Assembly (NCBI GenBank): GCA_964427155.1
Contig: CAYRSC010000015.1
Coordinates: 1-64,000 of the forward strand
Reading direction: 5' to 3'
Source: Desulfothermus sp964427155
GTDB lineage: Bacteria; Desulfobacterota; Desulfovibrionia; Desulfovibrionales; Desulfothermaceae
Length of the DNA stretch: 64,000 nt
Shown here: one piece after another, positions 8,765 through 16,784 of the stretch
How positions within the stretch are numbered: position 1 is the first letter of the stretch
Layout of the letters: every line of letters begins with the position of its first letter
Made by a program: the position numbers and the translations under genes
The notes under the pieces: model-generated
What the model was told of the DNA's origin: nothing
Seen by the model: only the letters and a program-made list of their open reading frames with translations
Database searches by the model: none

Positions 8765-9747
8765 CTTCTCCTCCCCTTATATCTAAAGATGGTCCTATAC
8801 ATGGTACAGACCACCTCTTTGTCTCTTCCCTGATTGTAATATATCCTAGATGGACAATCTCCAGGACAGATCCCTTTTATCTCACATTGTGCACATCTCT
8901 CATTAATCAGAGCATAAGGGGAAAGGAGCCTTTTTGAATACTCAGGATCAAAATTATCTATATCTCCAAGATAAAAATTCCTTTCACCTGCCAGTTGACT
9001 GCAGGGATATATGCTCCCATCTGGATACACACATATCCCCTGTCCTGCGGCTGCTTCACAAAAGTATAGGGGATTGGAGGAAAATAGCCTCTCTTCTTCT
9101 CTCAGAGAAAAATCCCTGAAGGTTCGGATCCAGCAAAGACCTCTCATTAATGCCCCTATCCCCCTGGCGGTATCCTCGGGGGAGGGAAGGTATATGTTTG
9201 CTTCCCTGGCCCTTTTCTTTACCACCAACATATCCAGGGCCATGCCCTTTGCATTGGGATGGCTGGAGAGGAGGAGAATAAGTTCATCAAGGTGGAGTAT
9301 GTTGATGTGGGTGAGGGTAGTGGTAATGGTAAATTCCTTTTCCATATCCCTGAGCAAAAATATTCCCTTCATTACCCTGTTAAAATGTCCCCTTAGTTGA
9401 TCGTGGAGAGGACCTACTCCATCCATGCTTATCCCTATGTGGACATCATATTTTTTAAGTATCCTCACCAACCCCTTATCCAGGAGTGTAGCATTTGTCT
9501 GGATACCAATGGATACATCTGGTGACCTTTTTCTGAGTAGAGAGCAGGCATATTCCACAAGATGGGGGAAGAGGGTGGGTTCCCCTCCTGTTATCTGAAC
9601 ATGGGTCCTAGATTTTCCATCCACCAGATGTAGTGCCTTCTCCAGGATGGATATGTCCATGGTAATCCCCTGGCTTTCATCTCTATAACAGTATTTACAT
9701 TTCATATTACATAAGGTTGTAAGCATTATCATAAGATATTTTATCAT
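8749..9747 (-). CDS. SPASM-type radical SAM protein
   Basis: A 332-residue protein with the radical SAM motif C13-x3-C17-x2-C20 at its N-terminus, QITGGEP (the SAM-binding GGE) near residue 53 and a cysteine-rich C-terminus (about 228-315) resembling a SPASM auxiliary-cluster domain. Such enzymes typically modify peptides or install cofactors. It lies 9 bases after btuD and overlaps the cobN-like gene, so it belongs to the corrinoid operon. I recall a family of CobN-neighbouring radical SAM enzymes described as peptide-modifying (CbpB, with a short precursor CbpA), but cannot verify membership. The 35-codon ORF at the head of this operon is the only short-peptide candidate nearby. Confidence 0.8.
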   Translation of the reverse strand: MIKYLMIMLTTLCNMKCKYCYRDESQGITMDISILEKALHLVDGKSRTHVQITGGEPTLFPHLVEYACSLLRKRSPDVSIGIQTNATLLDKGLVRILKKYDVHIGISMDGVGPLHDQLRGHFNRVMKGIFLLRDMEKEFTITTTLTHINILHLDELILLLSSHPNAKGMALDMLVVKKRAREANIYLPSPEDTARGIGALMRGLCWIRTFRDFSLREEERLFSSNPLYFCEAAAGQGICVYPDGSIYPCSQLAGERNFYLGDIDNFDPEYSKRLLSPYALINERCAQCEIKGICPGDCPSRIYYNQGRDKEVVCTMYRTIFRYKGRRRCVGP

Positions 9748-9756
9748 TTTCTGCTC

Positions 9757-10944
9757 CTAAAGAATTTCTGATAAATGGGAAAGATTGGATATATAAATAG
9801 TATTTTCAGGAGCAGATATTGAGATATCTTCCTTTATAATTATAATTTTTTTATTCATGTTTTGTGCTATTTCAATTAAAAGAGAAGACATATCTACTTC
9901 TGGATATATTACTCCAGGATCTATAATAATATCTGAACGTGATATGGCATCTATACATTTATTAATTTTATGACTATCTATACTGGAACATATTTCCATG
10001 TCTATACAGTGAATGCCTATTCCTTGAGATACAAACCAATCAACATCATTCTTATAAAGAATACCTGTAGATATGTTATAACCCTTTCTTGCTAGAATTC
10101 TATAAATTGGAGTGGCCTTCCCTTTACCTCCTATGACAAATACATTTCCTTTTTTTCCATTTCCAATAATTTCAATAGAACCTAGTACAGGATTAAAACG
10201 CATAGAATTAAAATTATACAATACACACACTTTTTCTTCTGTGAGTATCTCTTCTGGACTTCCCCAGGCCATTACAGATCCATCTTTTACCAGTAGCACC
10301 TTATCAGAGACCTTAAGTGCTATGTCTATATCGTGCATACATGCTATTACAGTAATCCCTTTGTCTCTGCACAATCCCTGTAGGATGTTTACTATCTCCA
10401 TCTTGTGTTTCATATCCAGATGTACTGTGGGCTCATCTAGGAGCATAATCTCTGGCTCCTGAGCGAGTGCCCTGGCAATAAAGACCTTTTGTCTCTCTCC
10501 ATCACTTAGATTTTCCATTAGTTTTTCTGCTATATCCATTGCCCCAACCATGGCAAGAGATTCCTTCACCACCTTCTTGTCCTGTGGAGAGAGCCTCCCT
10601 AGCAGGTCTGTATGGGGATATCTACCCAAGGCCACAAAGGAATATACAGGTAAGAGGGGAGGTCTTATCCTCTCTGTGAGAACCACAGAGAGCCTCTGAG
10701 CGAGTTGCTTCTGATTTATGCTGGATAGGGGCATACCATCCAGATAGATATATCCTTTAAGTGGCCTTAGAAGCCTTGCCAAGGTGAGTAAGAGGGTGGT
10801 CTTTCCCGCCCCATTGGGCCCTAGGATGGATATAAATTTTCCCCTTTCTATTGAAATATTCACCCCTGATAGGACCTGGACATTCCCGTGGCCCACCACC
10901 AATTCTTTGGTCTGTAATATCCCTTCTGAAATAAAGGCACTCAT
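9757..10944 (-). CDS. BtuD/FepC-type ABC importer ATPase with C-terminal extension
   Basis: 395 residues, about 130 longer than usual BtuD/FecE proteins. It has Walker A GPNGAGKTT (42-50), signature LSDGE (146-150), Walker B IMLLDEP (166-172) and the H-loop His204. It powers the BtuC-like permease, whose stop overlaps this start (ATGA at 10941-10944). Residues from about 255 form an extra domain with an Ile/Lys-rich, Rossmann-like look (NVFVIGGKGKATP, then DIIIDPG). I do not recognise its function. The DNA encoding the extension (9757 to about 10215) is clearly more AT-rich than the ATPase part, which suggests a separate origin or different mutational history. Confidence 0.88.
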   Translation of the reverse strand: MSAFISEGILQTKELVVGHGNVQVLSGVNISIERGKFISILGPNGAGKTTLLLTLARLLRPLKGYIYLDGMPLSSINQKQLAQRLSVVLTERIRPPLLPVYSFVALGRYPHTDLLGRLSPQDKKVVKESLAMVGAMDIAEKLMENLSDGERQKVFIARALAQEPEIMLLDEPTVHLDMKHKMEIVNILQGLCRDKGITVIACMHDIDIALKVSDKVLLVKDGSVMAWGSPEEILTEEKVCVLYNFNSMRFNPVLGSIEIIGNGKKGNVFVIGGKGKATPIYRILARKGYNISTGILYKNDVDWFVSQGIGIHCIDMEICSSIDSHKINKCIDAISRSDIIIDPGVIYPEVDMSSLLIEIAQNMNKKIIIIKEDISISAPENTIYISNLSHLSEIL

Positions 10945-11963
10945 ATGGCCATTCTCCTCCTCATAATCAAGAAGATAACCACAGGTGCCCCAAAAAATGC
11001 AGTAATGGCACTTATGGGGATCTCCACAGGGGAAAACGCCATTCTGGCTATGAGATCACATATACTGGTTACTGCCCCTCCCAGGATAATCACTCCAGGG
11101 ATGAGTATCTTATTGTCAGAAGTGGAGAAGAGTAGTCTTCCCATATGGGGGATGGCAAGGCCCACAAAGGCCACAGGCCCTGCCCCTGCAGTGACCATTC
11201 CAGAAAGGGCACAGGAAAATAGGATGATAAAGAAACGCAAGAGCCGAATATTTATTCCCATAGAGGATGCGTATGCCTCTCCCAGCATTAGTCCATTTAA
11301 GGGCTTGGATAAAAGATAGGTCCCCAGGAGAAGTGTGCCTCCCACTGAGGAGAGTATCTTTATCTCTGTCCACTTAAAGCCTGCAAAACTACCTAGTTGC
11401 CACAGAACAAATCCCTTTATCCTTTCCTGTTCCGCAAATGCCATGAGGATGCTGGTGACTCCATGACATAGATAGCCCATCATCAATCCTATAATCAAAA
11501 GGGTAATGGGGTCCTTGACCCTGCTTGCAATTATAAGGACTATGGCCATGGTGAGATAGGCCCCTGTGAGGGCAGAGAGGGTGGTGAGGTAGGGGGCAAG
11601 ATAGGTAAAGCCAAGGCTTATAGATGTGAGCATAATAACAGATACCACTAAGGTGGCCCCTGAGGATATACCAAGGATAAAGGGTCCCACAATGGGATTG
11701 CGAAAAAATATCTGCAGTAAAAGCCCAGAGACTGCCAGATATGCCCCTCCCAGTACACTTGCAAGGAGTCGGGGCATCCTTATATTCCAGAGGATAAATC
11801 CATGGGAGGAAGTGGAATCCCGGGTAAAGAGAAGCTCCAGCATCTCTCTCTGCGACATCTTCACTGAGCCCAGGGATAGGTTTAACCACGCACATGAGAG
11901 TATCAAGATCAAGAGGAAGACAAACATCCATAGGGGAGGGACAAATCTTCTCTGCCAGTTCAT
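10941..11963 (-). CDS. BtuC/FecCD-family ABC permease
   Basis: 340 residues with about ten membrane segments and the FecCD-family segments SGLLLQIFFRNPIVGPFILG (about 83-102) and AGPVAFVGLAIPHMGRLL (about 262-279). It is the channel of a cobalamin/siderophore-type importer. Its ATG overlaps the distal stop codon of the UGA-containing btuF-like gene (ATGA at 11960-11963), and its own stop overlaps the btuD start in the same way. The arrangement btuF-btuC-btuD is standard for the family. The riboswitch-controlled setting points to a corrinoid. Confidence 0.9.
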   Translation of the reverse strand: MNWQRRFVPPLWMFVFLLILILSCAWLNLSLGSVKMSQREMLELLFTRDSTSSHGFILWNIRMPRLLASVLGGAYLAVSGLLLQIFFRNPIVGPFILGISSGATLVVSVIMLTSISLGFTYLAPYLTTLSALTGAYLTMAIVLIIASRVKDPITLLIIGLMMGYLCHGVTSILMAFAEQERIKGFVLWQLGSFAGFKWTEIKILSSVGGTLLLGTYLLSKPLNGLMLGEAYASSMGINIRLLRFFIILFSCALSGMVTAGAGPVAFVGLAIPHMGRLLFSTSDNKILIPGVIILGGAVTSICDLIARMAFSPVEIPISAITAFFGAPVVIFLIMRRRMAI

Positions 11964-13015
11964 TGTGCTGGAAGCTCCCTGAAAAATCTGAGTTTATATC
12001 CCTTAAATCGGCAAGGGTGTAATATGGCCGCAATTTCAATTATTATCCTGTCCAATTTGTCTCCTCCCTGGCCATAGGTGGGAAGGGGGGAATATACCTT
12101 TCCCTGGGTAAGGGGCCTTATGTCCTTTAATAAGGGGTTTATCTTTGCCAGTTCTCTCTTGGAGGAGGCCCCTGTGTTTGTGGTGCGATAGGTGAAAAGG
12201 ACGTCAGCCTTTTTTGCGCTGGAGAGAAACCTCTCCAGAGAGATCTCCAGTCAGGAACCTCCCCGTATATCGTCAAAAAGATAATCTCCTCCTGCAATCT
12301 TCACCATCTCTGCAGCCCAGGAATTGCCTGGTTCCACCAATACCCTCTTTTCATATATATCTCCCCAAATCACCTTTGGCCTGTTTTTTATCCCTATAAG
12401 CCTTTTATGCACCTCTTTTATGGCTGATTTTACTCTCTTTACAAAGGCCCTGGCCTGTTTCTCCCGATCAAAAAAAAGGGCCAGGAACTCCATAAATCTC
12501 ATGCGGGTTTCCAGATCCATGGCCTGTTTTGTGGTGGTAACTACTGCCCTTATCCCCATGGATTCCAGACGAGGGACATCTGCAAGGTTCCAGGTAAATA
12601 CTACCTCTGGCCTTATCTCTTTAAGTGTCTCATAGTCTATAGCAGAGGACTCTCCCACATAACGTATGGTGCCATTTTCAAGTCCCTGTCGTATTGTCTT
12701 TATGGTCCAGTAATCCTTTTTATGGGTTACTCCAACTACAGTGTTTAATACCCCCAAACCCCGCAGGAGAGAAACATTATATCCAGAATATGCAACAACC
12801 CTCCTCACAGGTATATGTATTATCTCTTCGTCCTCTGAAATAGAGGCAGATGTATCCCTTGGAACCAGAACAAATCGTCTCCCTATTCCATCAGTTACCT
12901 GAATACATCCATTGGAGAGCCTCTTTATAGAGAACTCTCCAATGGATTTAAAGGAGGGGGAGCGGCAAGATAAAACGAAAATTATGAACAATAATAATAA
13001 ATATATTTTTTTCAT
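11960..13015 (-). CDS. BtuF-like corrinoid-binding lipoprotein with in-frame UGA (candidate selenoprotein)
   Basis: 351 codons read in one frame, with a single internal TGA at codon 255 (12251-12253). The N-terminus is a lipoprotein signal with lipobox VLSC (Cys17). Then comes a FecB/BtuF-type fold (RVVAYSGYNVSLLRGLG), continuing past the TGA as LEISLERFLSSAKKADVLF and ending with GGDKLDRIIIEIAAILHP and FRELPAQ. These are family-typical C-terminal segments. The distal stop overlaps the btuC start (ATGA), whereas the truncated form would end nearly 300 bases short. A perfect 8-bp hairpin follows the TGA at SECIS-like distance. I favour selenocysteine at 255; a recent nonsense mutation (TGG or TGC to TGA) is the alternative. 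The ATG at 13015 lacks a clear SD, so it may depend on translation of the small ORF upstream. Confidence 0.7.
12219..12253 (-). promoter_or_regulatory. candidate bacterial SECIS hairpin in btuF-like mRNA
   Basis: After the UGA (12253-12251) on the minus strand, CUGGAGAG (12238-12231) pairs perfectly with CUCUCCAG (12226-12219) around the loop GUUU. Twenty bases separate the UGA from the loop. Known bacterial SECIS elements are hairpins immediately 3' of UGA, with a G in the first loop positions at a similar distance. The fit is good but was judged by eye. Confidence 0.5.
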
Positions 13016-13039
13016 ATACTGATAAAATAAGCTAATCTA

Positions 13040-13147
13040 TTATTTCTCTGGAAAAATTGCAGGAGAAATAGCCTCTTTATAATTCTCAGAGAATAAATAT
13101 AAAATGAGATACAAATCAAATGACGAGATAGGTATGGGTATATACAT
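13040..13147 (-). CDS. small ORF, 35 residues, first in the corrinoid operon
   Basis: A 35-codon ORF with a very strong ribosome site (TAAGGAGGAACACTT-ATG). The peptide begins MYIPIPISSFDLYLI and ends PAIFPEK. It is hydrophobic and aromatic-rich (three Tyr, three Phe, seven Ile), has no Cys or Trp and carries only four Lys/Arg-type charges. It ends 24 bases before the btuF-like start, which itself lacks an SD. Its SD is one arm of a perfect 10-bp hairpin. It could be a leader peptide coupling translation to btuF, or a substrate peptide for the radical SAM enzyme in the same operon. I do not recognise the sequence, and the ORF could still be fortuitous. Confidence 0.5.
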   Translation of the reverse strand: MYIPIPISSFDLYLILYLFSENYKEAISPAIFPEK

Positions 13148-13152
13148 AAGTG

Positions 13153-13195
13153 TTCCTCCTTAACTGCTCTAGGAAAATTAAGTTATAAGGAGGAA
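13153..13195 (-). promoter_or_regulatory. perfect hairpin sequestering the small-ORF ribosome site
   Basis: On the minus-strand RNA, TTCCTCCTTA (13195-13186) pairs perfectly with TAAGGAGGAA (13162-13153) over a 23-base loop. The second arm is the Shine-Dalgarno site of the 35-codon ORF (ATG at 13147). Position and structure make it the likely translational switch of riboswitch 3. A looser hairpin (TCAGAAGGGA with TCCCTTTCTGA, about 13212-13248) precedes it without a T-run. Confidence 0.7.
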
Positions 13196-13287
13196 GCTTC
13201 AGGTGGGTTCATCAGAAAGGGAAGGGTAAGGGATTCCGCTCCCTTCTGAGAACGAAGCAGTTAGCCCCGAAGCCTCGCTCTACCTTC

Positions 13288-13457
13288 CTCCAGGCCGGTC
13301 TTCCGACTTGAGGATCCTCCTACTCTCCGCTCCCTTCCCGGATATCTCTTATATCCAGTGGGACACCTTTATGCGGATTTCGTCCCCTCACACGGCTGCG
13401 GGCCAGTGCCGGATTCTCACCGGTCTTCCCGTTTCACCCTTTTTAGGGCACCTGGAG
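13288..13457 (-). promoter_or_regulatory. cobalamin riboswitch 3
   Basis: Minus-strand cobalamin element closed by CTCCAGG (13288-13294) and CCTGGAG (13451-13457). It has the GGCCCGCAGCCGTGTGAG core and the B12 box AGTCGGAAGACCGGCC. It starts about 9 bases after the predicted transcription start and controls the small ORF-btuF-btuC-btuD-rSAM-cobN operon. Downstream there is an SD-blocking hairpin and no T-tract terminator, so control is probably translational. Confidence 0.93.
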
Positions 13458-13472
13458 TGCAGACCGGAAATG

Positions 13473-13501
13473 GTTATATAGCTGAAAATAGGGCATGTCA
13501 A
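13473..13501 (-). promoter_or_regulatory. strong sigma-70 promoter of the corrinoid operon
   Basis: On the minus strand TTGACA (13501-13496) is followed by 17 bases and TATAAC (13478-13473). The predicted start near 13466 is just upstream of riboswitch 3. The rest of the gap up to the RND gene (13502-13697) shows nothing else I can name. Confidence 0.8.
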
Positions 13502-13697
13502 TAGGTTTTTTTAGAAATTATATTTCCCCCTGCCTAGGCCTATAGTTGTTCTTTGGCACAGAGGGATCTCCAATAGATATATCTTAACACCCTGTGTAAA
13601 GAGAGGTGTGGTCTTGAGAAGGCTGGGACATGAGGCAGTTTTTTCTCTTTTTCTTCAAATTTTTTTGCTTGAAAGTGGGGGATGTTGACAGGTTTTC

Positions 13698-16600
13698 CTA
13701 AAATTCTATTTCTTTTTTCCCCTTGTATATCCACACAAACACTATGGGAATAAATACCAGGGTAAGGAATGTTCCCACCATGAGTCCCCCTATGGCCACC
13801 GCCCCCAGGGGTGCCAATCTCTCCAGTCCTATTGCCCATCCCAGGGCCACAGGGAGCATGCCTGCAGTAGTGGCAAATGCAGTCATAAGCACTGGCCGTG
13901 TCCTTATCTTTATACTTTCAAGCATGGCCCTCTTGGCGTCAAGCCCTCTTTTCATCCCTAGAAGGGCAAACTCTATTAATAGGATGGCGTTATTTACAAT
14001 GATACCACTTAAGAGGATAAAACCCATCATGGCTGGCATGGAGGTGTGGTATCCCAGGATGAGAAGTATCCAGCTTGCTCCAACAATGGTGAGTGGAATG
14101 GAAAAGATTATAAGTAGGGGAGAGCGAATGGAATTAAACATGGGGACCAGGGAGAGAAAGATGAGGCATATCCCAAAAAAGACCGCCCTTATCATGCGAG
14201 ATGCAGAGTCCTTGAATTGGGCAATGTCTCCTGTCTGGGTCATACTCACGCCAGGGGGCAACACCACACCCTTAAATGCCCTGTGGAAGTTTGCCATTAT
14301 ATGGGAGATGGCGGCCTTTTCCCGAAAACCATATACGTCCACTGTGTACTTTAACCCCTCTCTGGTTATCTGGCTGGGTTCTTTCACCTCCTTTATATGG
14401 GCGAGAGAGGAGAGGGGGACTTCTCCCTTAGAGGTGTGGATGAGGGTGGTTGATAGCAGGGATTGAAATCTCTCCCTGTCTGCACTCCATAGTCGGACCA
14501 CCATGTCAGGGGCATTTTTTACGGTTTTATAAGCCACAGGGGCTCCTTTTAAAAGAAGACCAAGCTCCCGGGCTATCTGGTCATAACTCACCCCATAGTA
14601 GGCGGCCTTTCTGGGGGAGATAACCAGTTCATACACACTCCTGTCCATATCCCAGGTCTTTGCTACGTTTACCAACCCCTTTGTCTTCTTCAGGACCTTA
14701 TATAGGGTATCAGAGGCCTTTTGAAGATGCTGAAAGTTGTCCCCACTTAACATAACATCTACATTTCCCCGGATGCTGGATAGGGCAGTGGCGCCATAGT
14801 CAAATACAGTGAAGTACTTAATATTCGGCAGGTGTTGTATCCCCTTTCTAAGTCTCCTCTCTATCTGCCAGATACTTTCTTTTCTGGCAAAGCGGTTTAC
14901 ATAGGTGGCGGTGATGGCTATGTGATCTATACCACTCCCACTTCCAATACTAAGGACCCCTGCCTCACTACCTACACTTGCAGAGACCCTTAACACCTTT
15001 CCACTTTTATATATTATCCTGTTTACATCCCTGAGGGTACGGGCACTCTCAGAGATGGGTAGATTGGGGTCCATGGTAATATTAATCTTTACTATGCCAG
15101 TATCCATTGGTGGCATGAGTTCCTGTCCCACCAGGGGCATTACCACCCGCACACTTACAAAGAAGAGTCCAAAGAGGATTAGAAAATAGAGGGCGGCCAC
15201 CTTTTTTCTCTCCATGGCCGCCTTGGCCAGGTTGGAAAAGAAGTCCCTTGCCCCCTTGTTAAACCTGTTTGTGATACGCTCAAATATCTCTTCTCCCTTA
15301 AGTATCCATGGGGACTGGATAGCCAGAAACTTTAGACTCAGCAAGGGGACAGTGGTTATAGAGATAATATAAGAGGCAGCCAGGGCAATTAAGAGAGTAG
15401 AAACCAGTGGTCTGAAGATGGTCTGGGGATAATCTCCCACAAACATGATGGGAAATAGGGCCGCCATGGTGGTGAGCGTCCCTGAGAGGTCAGCAAATAT
15501 TATTTCCTTTGTTCCTTCAATAACCGCCTTCTCTATTGGTTTTTTAAGCTCTCTATAATGTCTTTCAATGTTTTCCATTACCACTACTGCATCGTCCAAC
15601 AAAAGTCCCAGGGCCAGGATTATGGCGGTGAGGGTCACCACACTAAATTCAATCCCGCACAGATACATAGTGGCAATGGTTGCAGCATACACCAGGGGGA
15701 TGGTGAAGAGGACCACCAGCACCTGACGAAAGGATGCAAGGAAAAAGAAGGCCACTATTGTGGACATGATAATTGCATCTCTTAAGGATTCAAACATATT
15801 AGAGATGTTCTGTTCAATGGTATCCTTTTGTGTATCTGTTACCTCAAATTTAAGATCAGGATACATGCTCCTTATCTTTTTAAGGGCCTTTTCTACATTA
15901 TCTATGGTTTTTATTACATCTGCATCAATAGAGCGTTCCACAGCCAGTGCAATGGCTGGTCTTCCATTGCCATAGTAGAGGGCAGTGTTTTCATAATGAC
16001 CATAGTGGATATTCGCCACGTCAGAGAGGGTAATAGAGGGGGTTATTGGTAGGTCCTTTAGGTACTCAAGTCTATCTCTCTTACCAATAGACTTTAAGAG
16101 GAATCTTCCCCGGGGAACATCAATAAATCCTATGGCATAGTCCCTATCATTCTTAGAGAGGGCCCCCAATATTTGATAAAGGGATATTCCGTATCTATCT
16201 GCTTCAGACTTGTTTACCTCAACCAGGATCTCTTTTTTATAACCCCCAAATATGTCAACATTTGCCACTCCCTTTGTCTTGAGGAGGATATTTTTTATCT
16301 GGTTTTCACATATCTGTCTTACATCTTCCAGGGGGAGATGGGTGGAGGATACCCCAATGGTGATTACTGGGGCAGTGGCTGCAGTTATTTTGTGGATCTG
16401 GGGCTCTTTTATATCTGGAGGGAGGAGTGAGCGTATCTTGGAGATGGCATTTGCAACATCTGTGGCTGCGCTGTTTATGTCCTTCCCATACTGAAATTCT
16501 GCCCTTATCACAGTGACTTCATCAATGGTGGTGGAATAGACGCGCCTTATCTTATCCAGGGTATAGAGTTCCCTTTCCACAGGCACTGCAATGTTGGAGG

Positions 16601-16784
16601 CAATATCCTTTGCCCCTGCCCCAGGCCATACAATTACCACTGCTATTTCAGGACGATTGGAGTCAGGAAACAGCTTTCTGTCTATGCGGTGATATCCGTA
16701 TATCCCCAGTACTATGAATAGTCCCAGAAAAGAGATAATATAATAGGGTCGGTTGAGTAAGCGCTCAAGCCAGTTATTATTCAT
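13698..16784 (-). CDS. RND efflux transporter, AcrB/MdtB type
   Basis: A 1028-residue inner-membrane RND pump with the usual twelve-helix, two-loop plan. It has one N-terminal segment (about 15-30), a large periplasmic loop, a helix block with the proton-relay pair in LLDDAVVVMENIERH (about 400-414), a second loop, and a C-terminal helix block. It expels drugs, lipids or other small molecules from the inner membrane or periplasm. It follows its membrane-fusion protein with an 8-base overlap, and the outer-membrane channel is first in the operon. The substrate cannot be read from sequence. Composition matches the main chromosome. Confidence 0.93.
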   Translation of the reverse strand: MNNNWLERLLNRPYYIISFLGLFIVLGIYGYHRIDRKLFPDSNRPEIAVVIVWPGAGAKDIASNIAVPVERELYTLDKIRRVYSTTIDEVTVIRAEFQYGKDINSAATDVANAISKIRSLLPPDIKEPQIHKITAATAPVITIGVSSTHLPLEDVRQICENQIKNILLKTKGVANVDIFGGYKKEILVEVNKSEADRYGISLYQILGALSKNDRDYAIGFIDVPRGRFLLKSIGKRDRLEYLKDLPITPSITLSDVANIHYGHYENTALYYGNGRPAIALAVERSIDADVIKTIDNVEKALKKIRSMYPDLKFEVTDTQKDTIEQNISNMFESLRDAIIMSTIVAFFFLASFRQVLVVLFTIPLVYAATIATMYLCGIEFSVVTLTAIILALGLLLDDAVVVMENIERHYRELKKPIEKAVIEGTKEIIFADLSGTLTTMAALFPIMFVGDYPQTIFRPLVSTLLIALAASYIISITTVPLLSLKFLAIQSPWILKGEEIFERITNRFNKGARDFFSNLAKAAMERKKVAALYFLILFGLFFVSVRVVMPLVGQELMPPMDTGIVKINITMDPNLPISESARTLRDVNRIIYKSGKVLRVSASVGSEAGVLSIGSGSGIDHIAITATYVNRFARKESIWQIERRLRKGIQHLPNIKYFTVFDYGATALSSIRGNVDVMLSGDNFQHLQKASDTLYKVLKKTKGLVNVAKTWDMDRSVYELVISPRKAAYYGVSYDQIARELGLLLKGAPVAYKTVKNAPDMVVRLWSADRERFQSLLSTTLIHTSKGEVPLSSLAHIKEVKEPSQITREGLKYTVDVYGFREKAAISHIMANFHRAFKGVVLPPGVSMTQTGDIAQFKDSASRMIRAVFFGICLIFLSLVPMFNSIRSPLLIIFSIPLTIVGASWILLILGYHTSMPAMMGFILLSGIIVNNAILLIEFALLGMKRGLDAKRAMLESIKIRTRPVLMTAFATTAGMLPVALGWAIGLERLAPLGAVAIGGLMVGTFLTLVFIPIVFVWIYKGKKEIEF

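Noticed and set aside
11389..12039. 216-residue minus-strand ORF across btuC
   Set aside because: It is a shadow of btuC in another frame, rich in Pro, Cys and His in the way shifted frames of this genome are.
12251..13015. BtuF-like protein as a complete 254-residue gene
   Set aside because: It lacks the family's C-terminal lobe, which is present in the same frame straight after the TGA and ends in a stop/start overlap with btuC.
11960..13015. Frameshift as the cause of the split btuF-like gene
   Set aside because: Both parts are in the same reading frame; only one stop codon separates them.
13540..13839. 99-residue minus-strand ORF overlapping the RND gene end
   Set aside because: It is out of frame with the pump gene and shows no protein-like composition.
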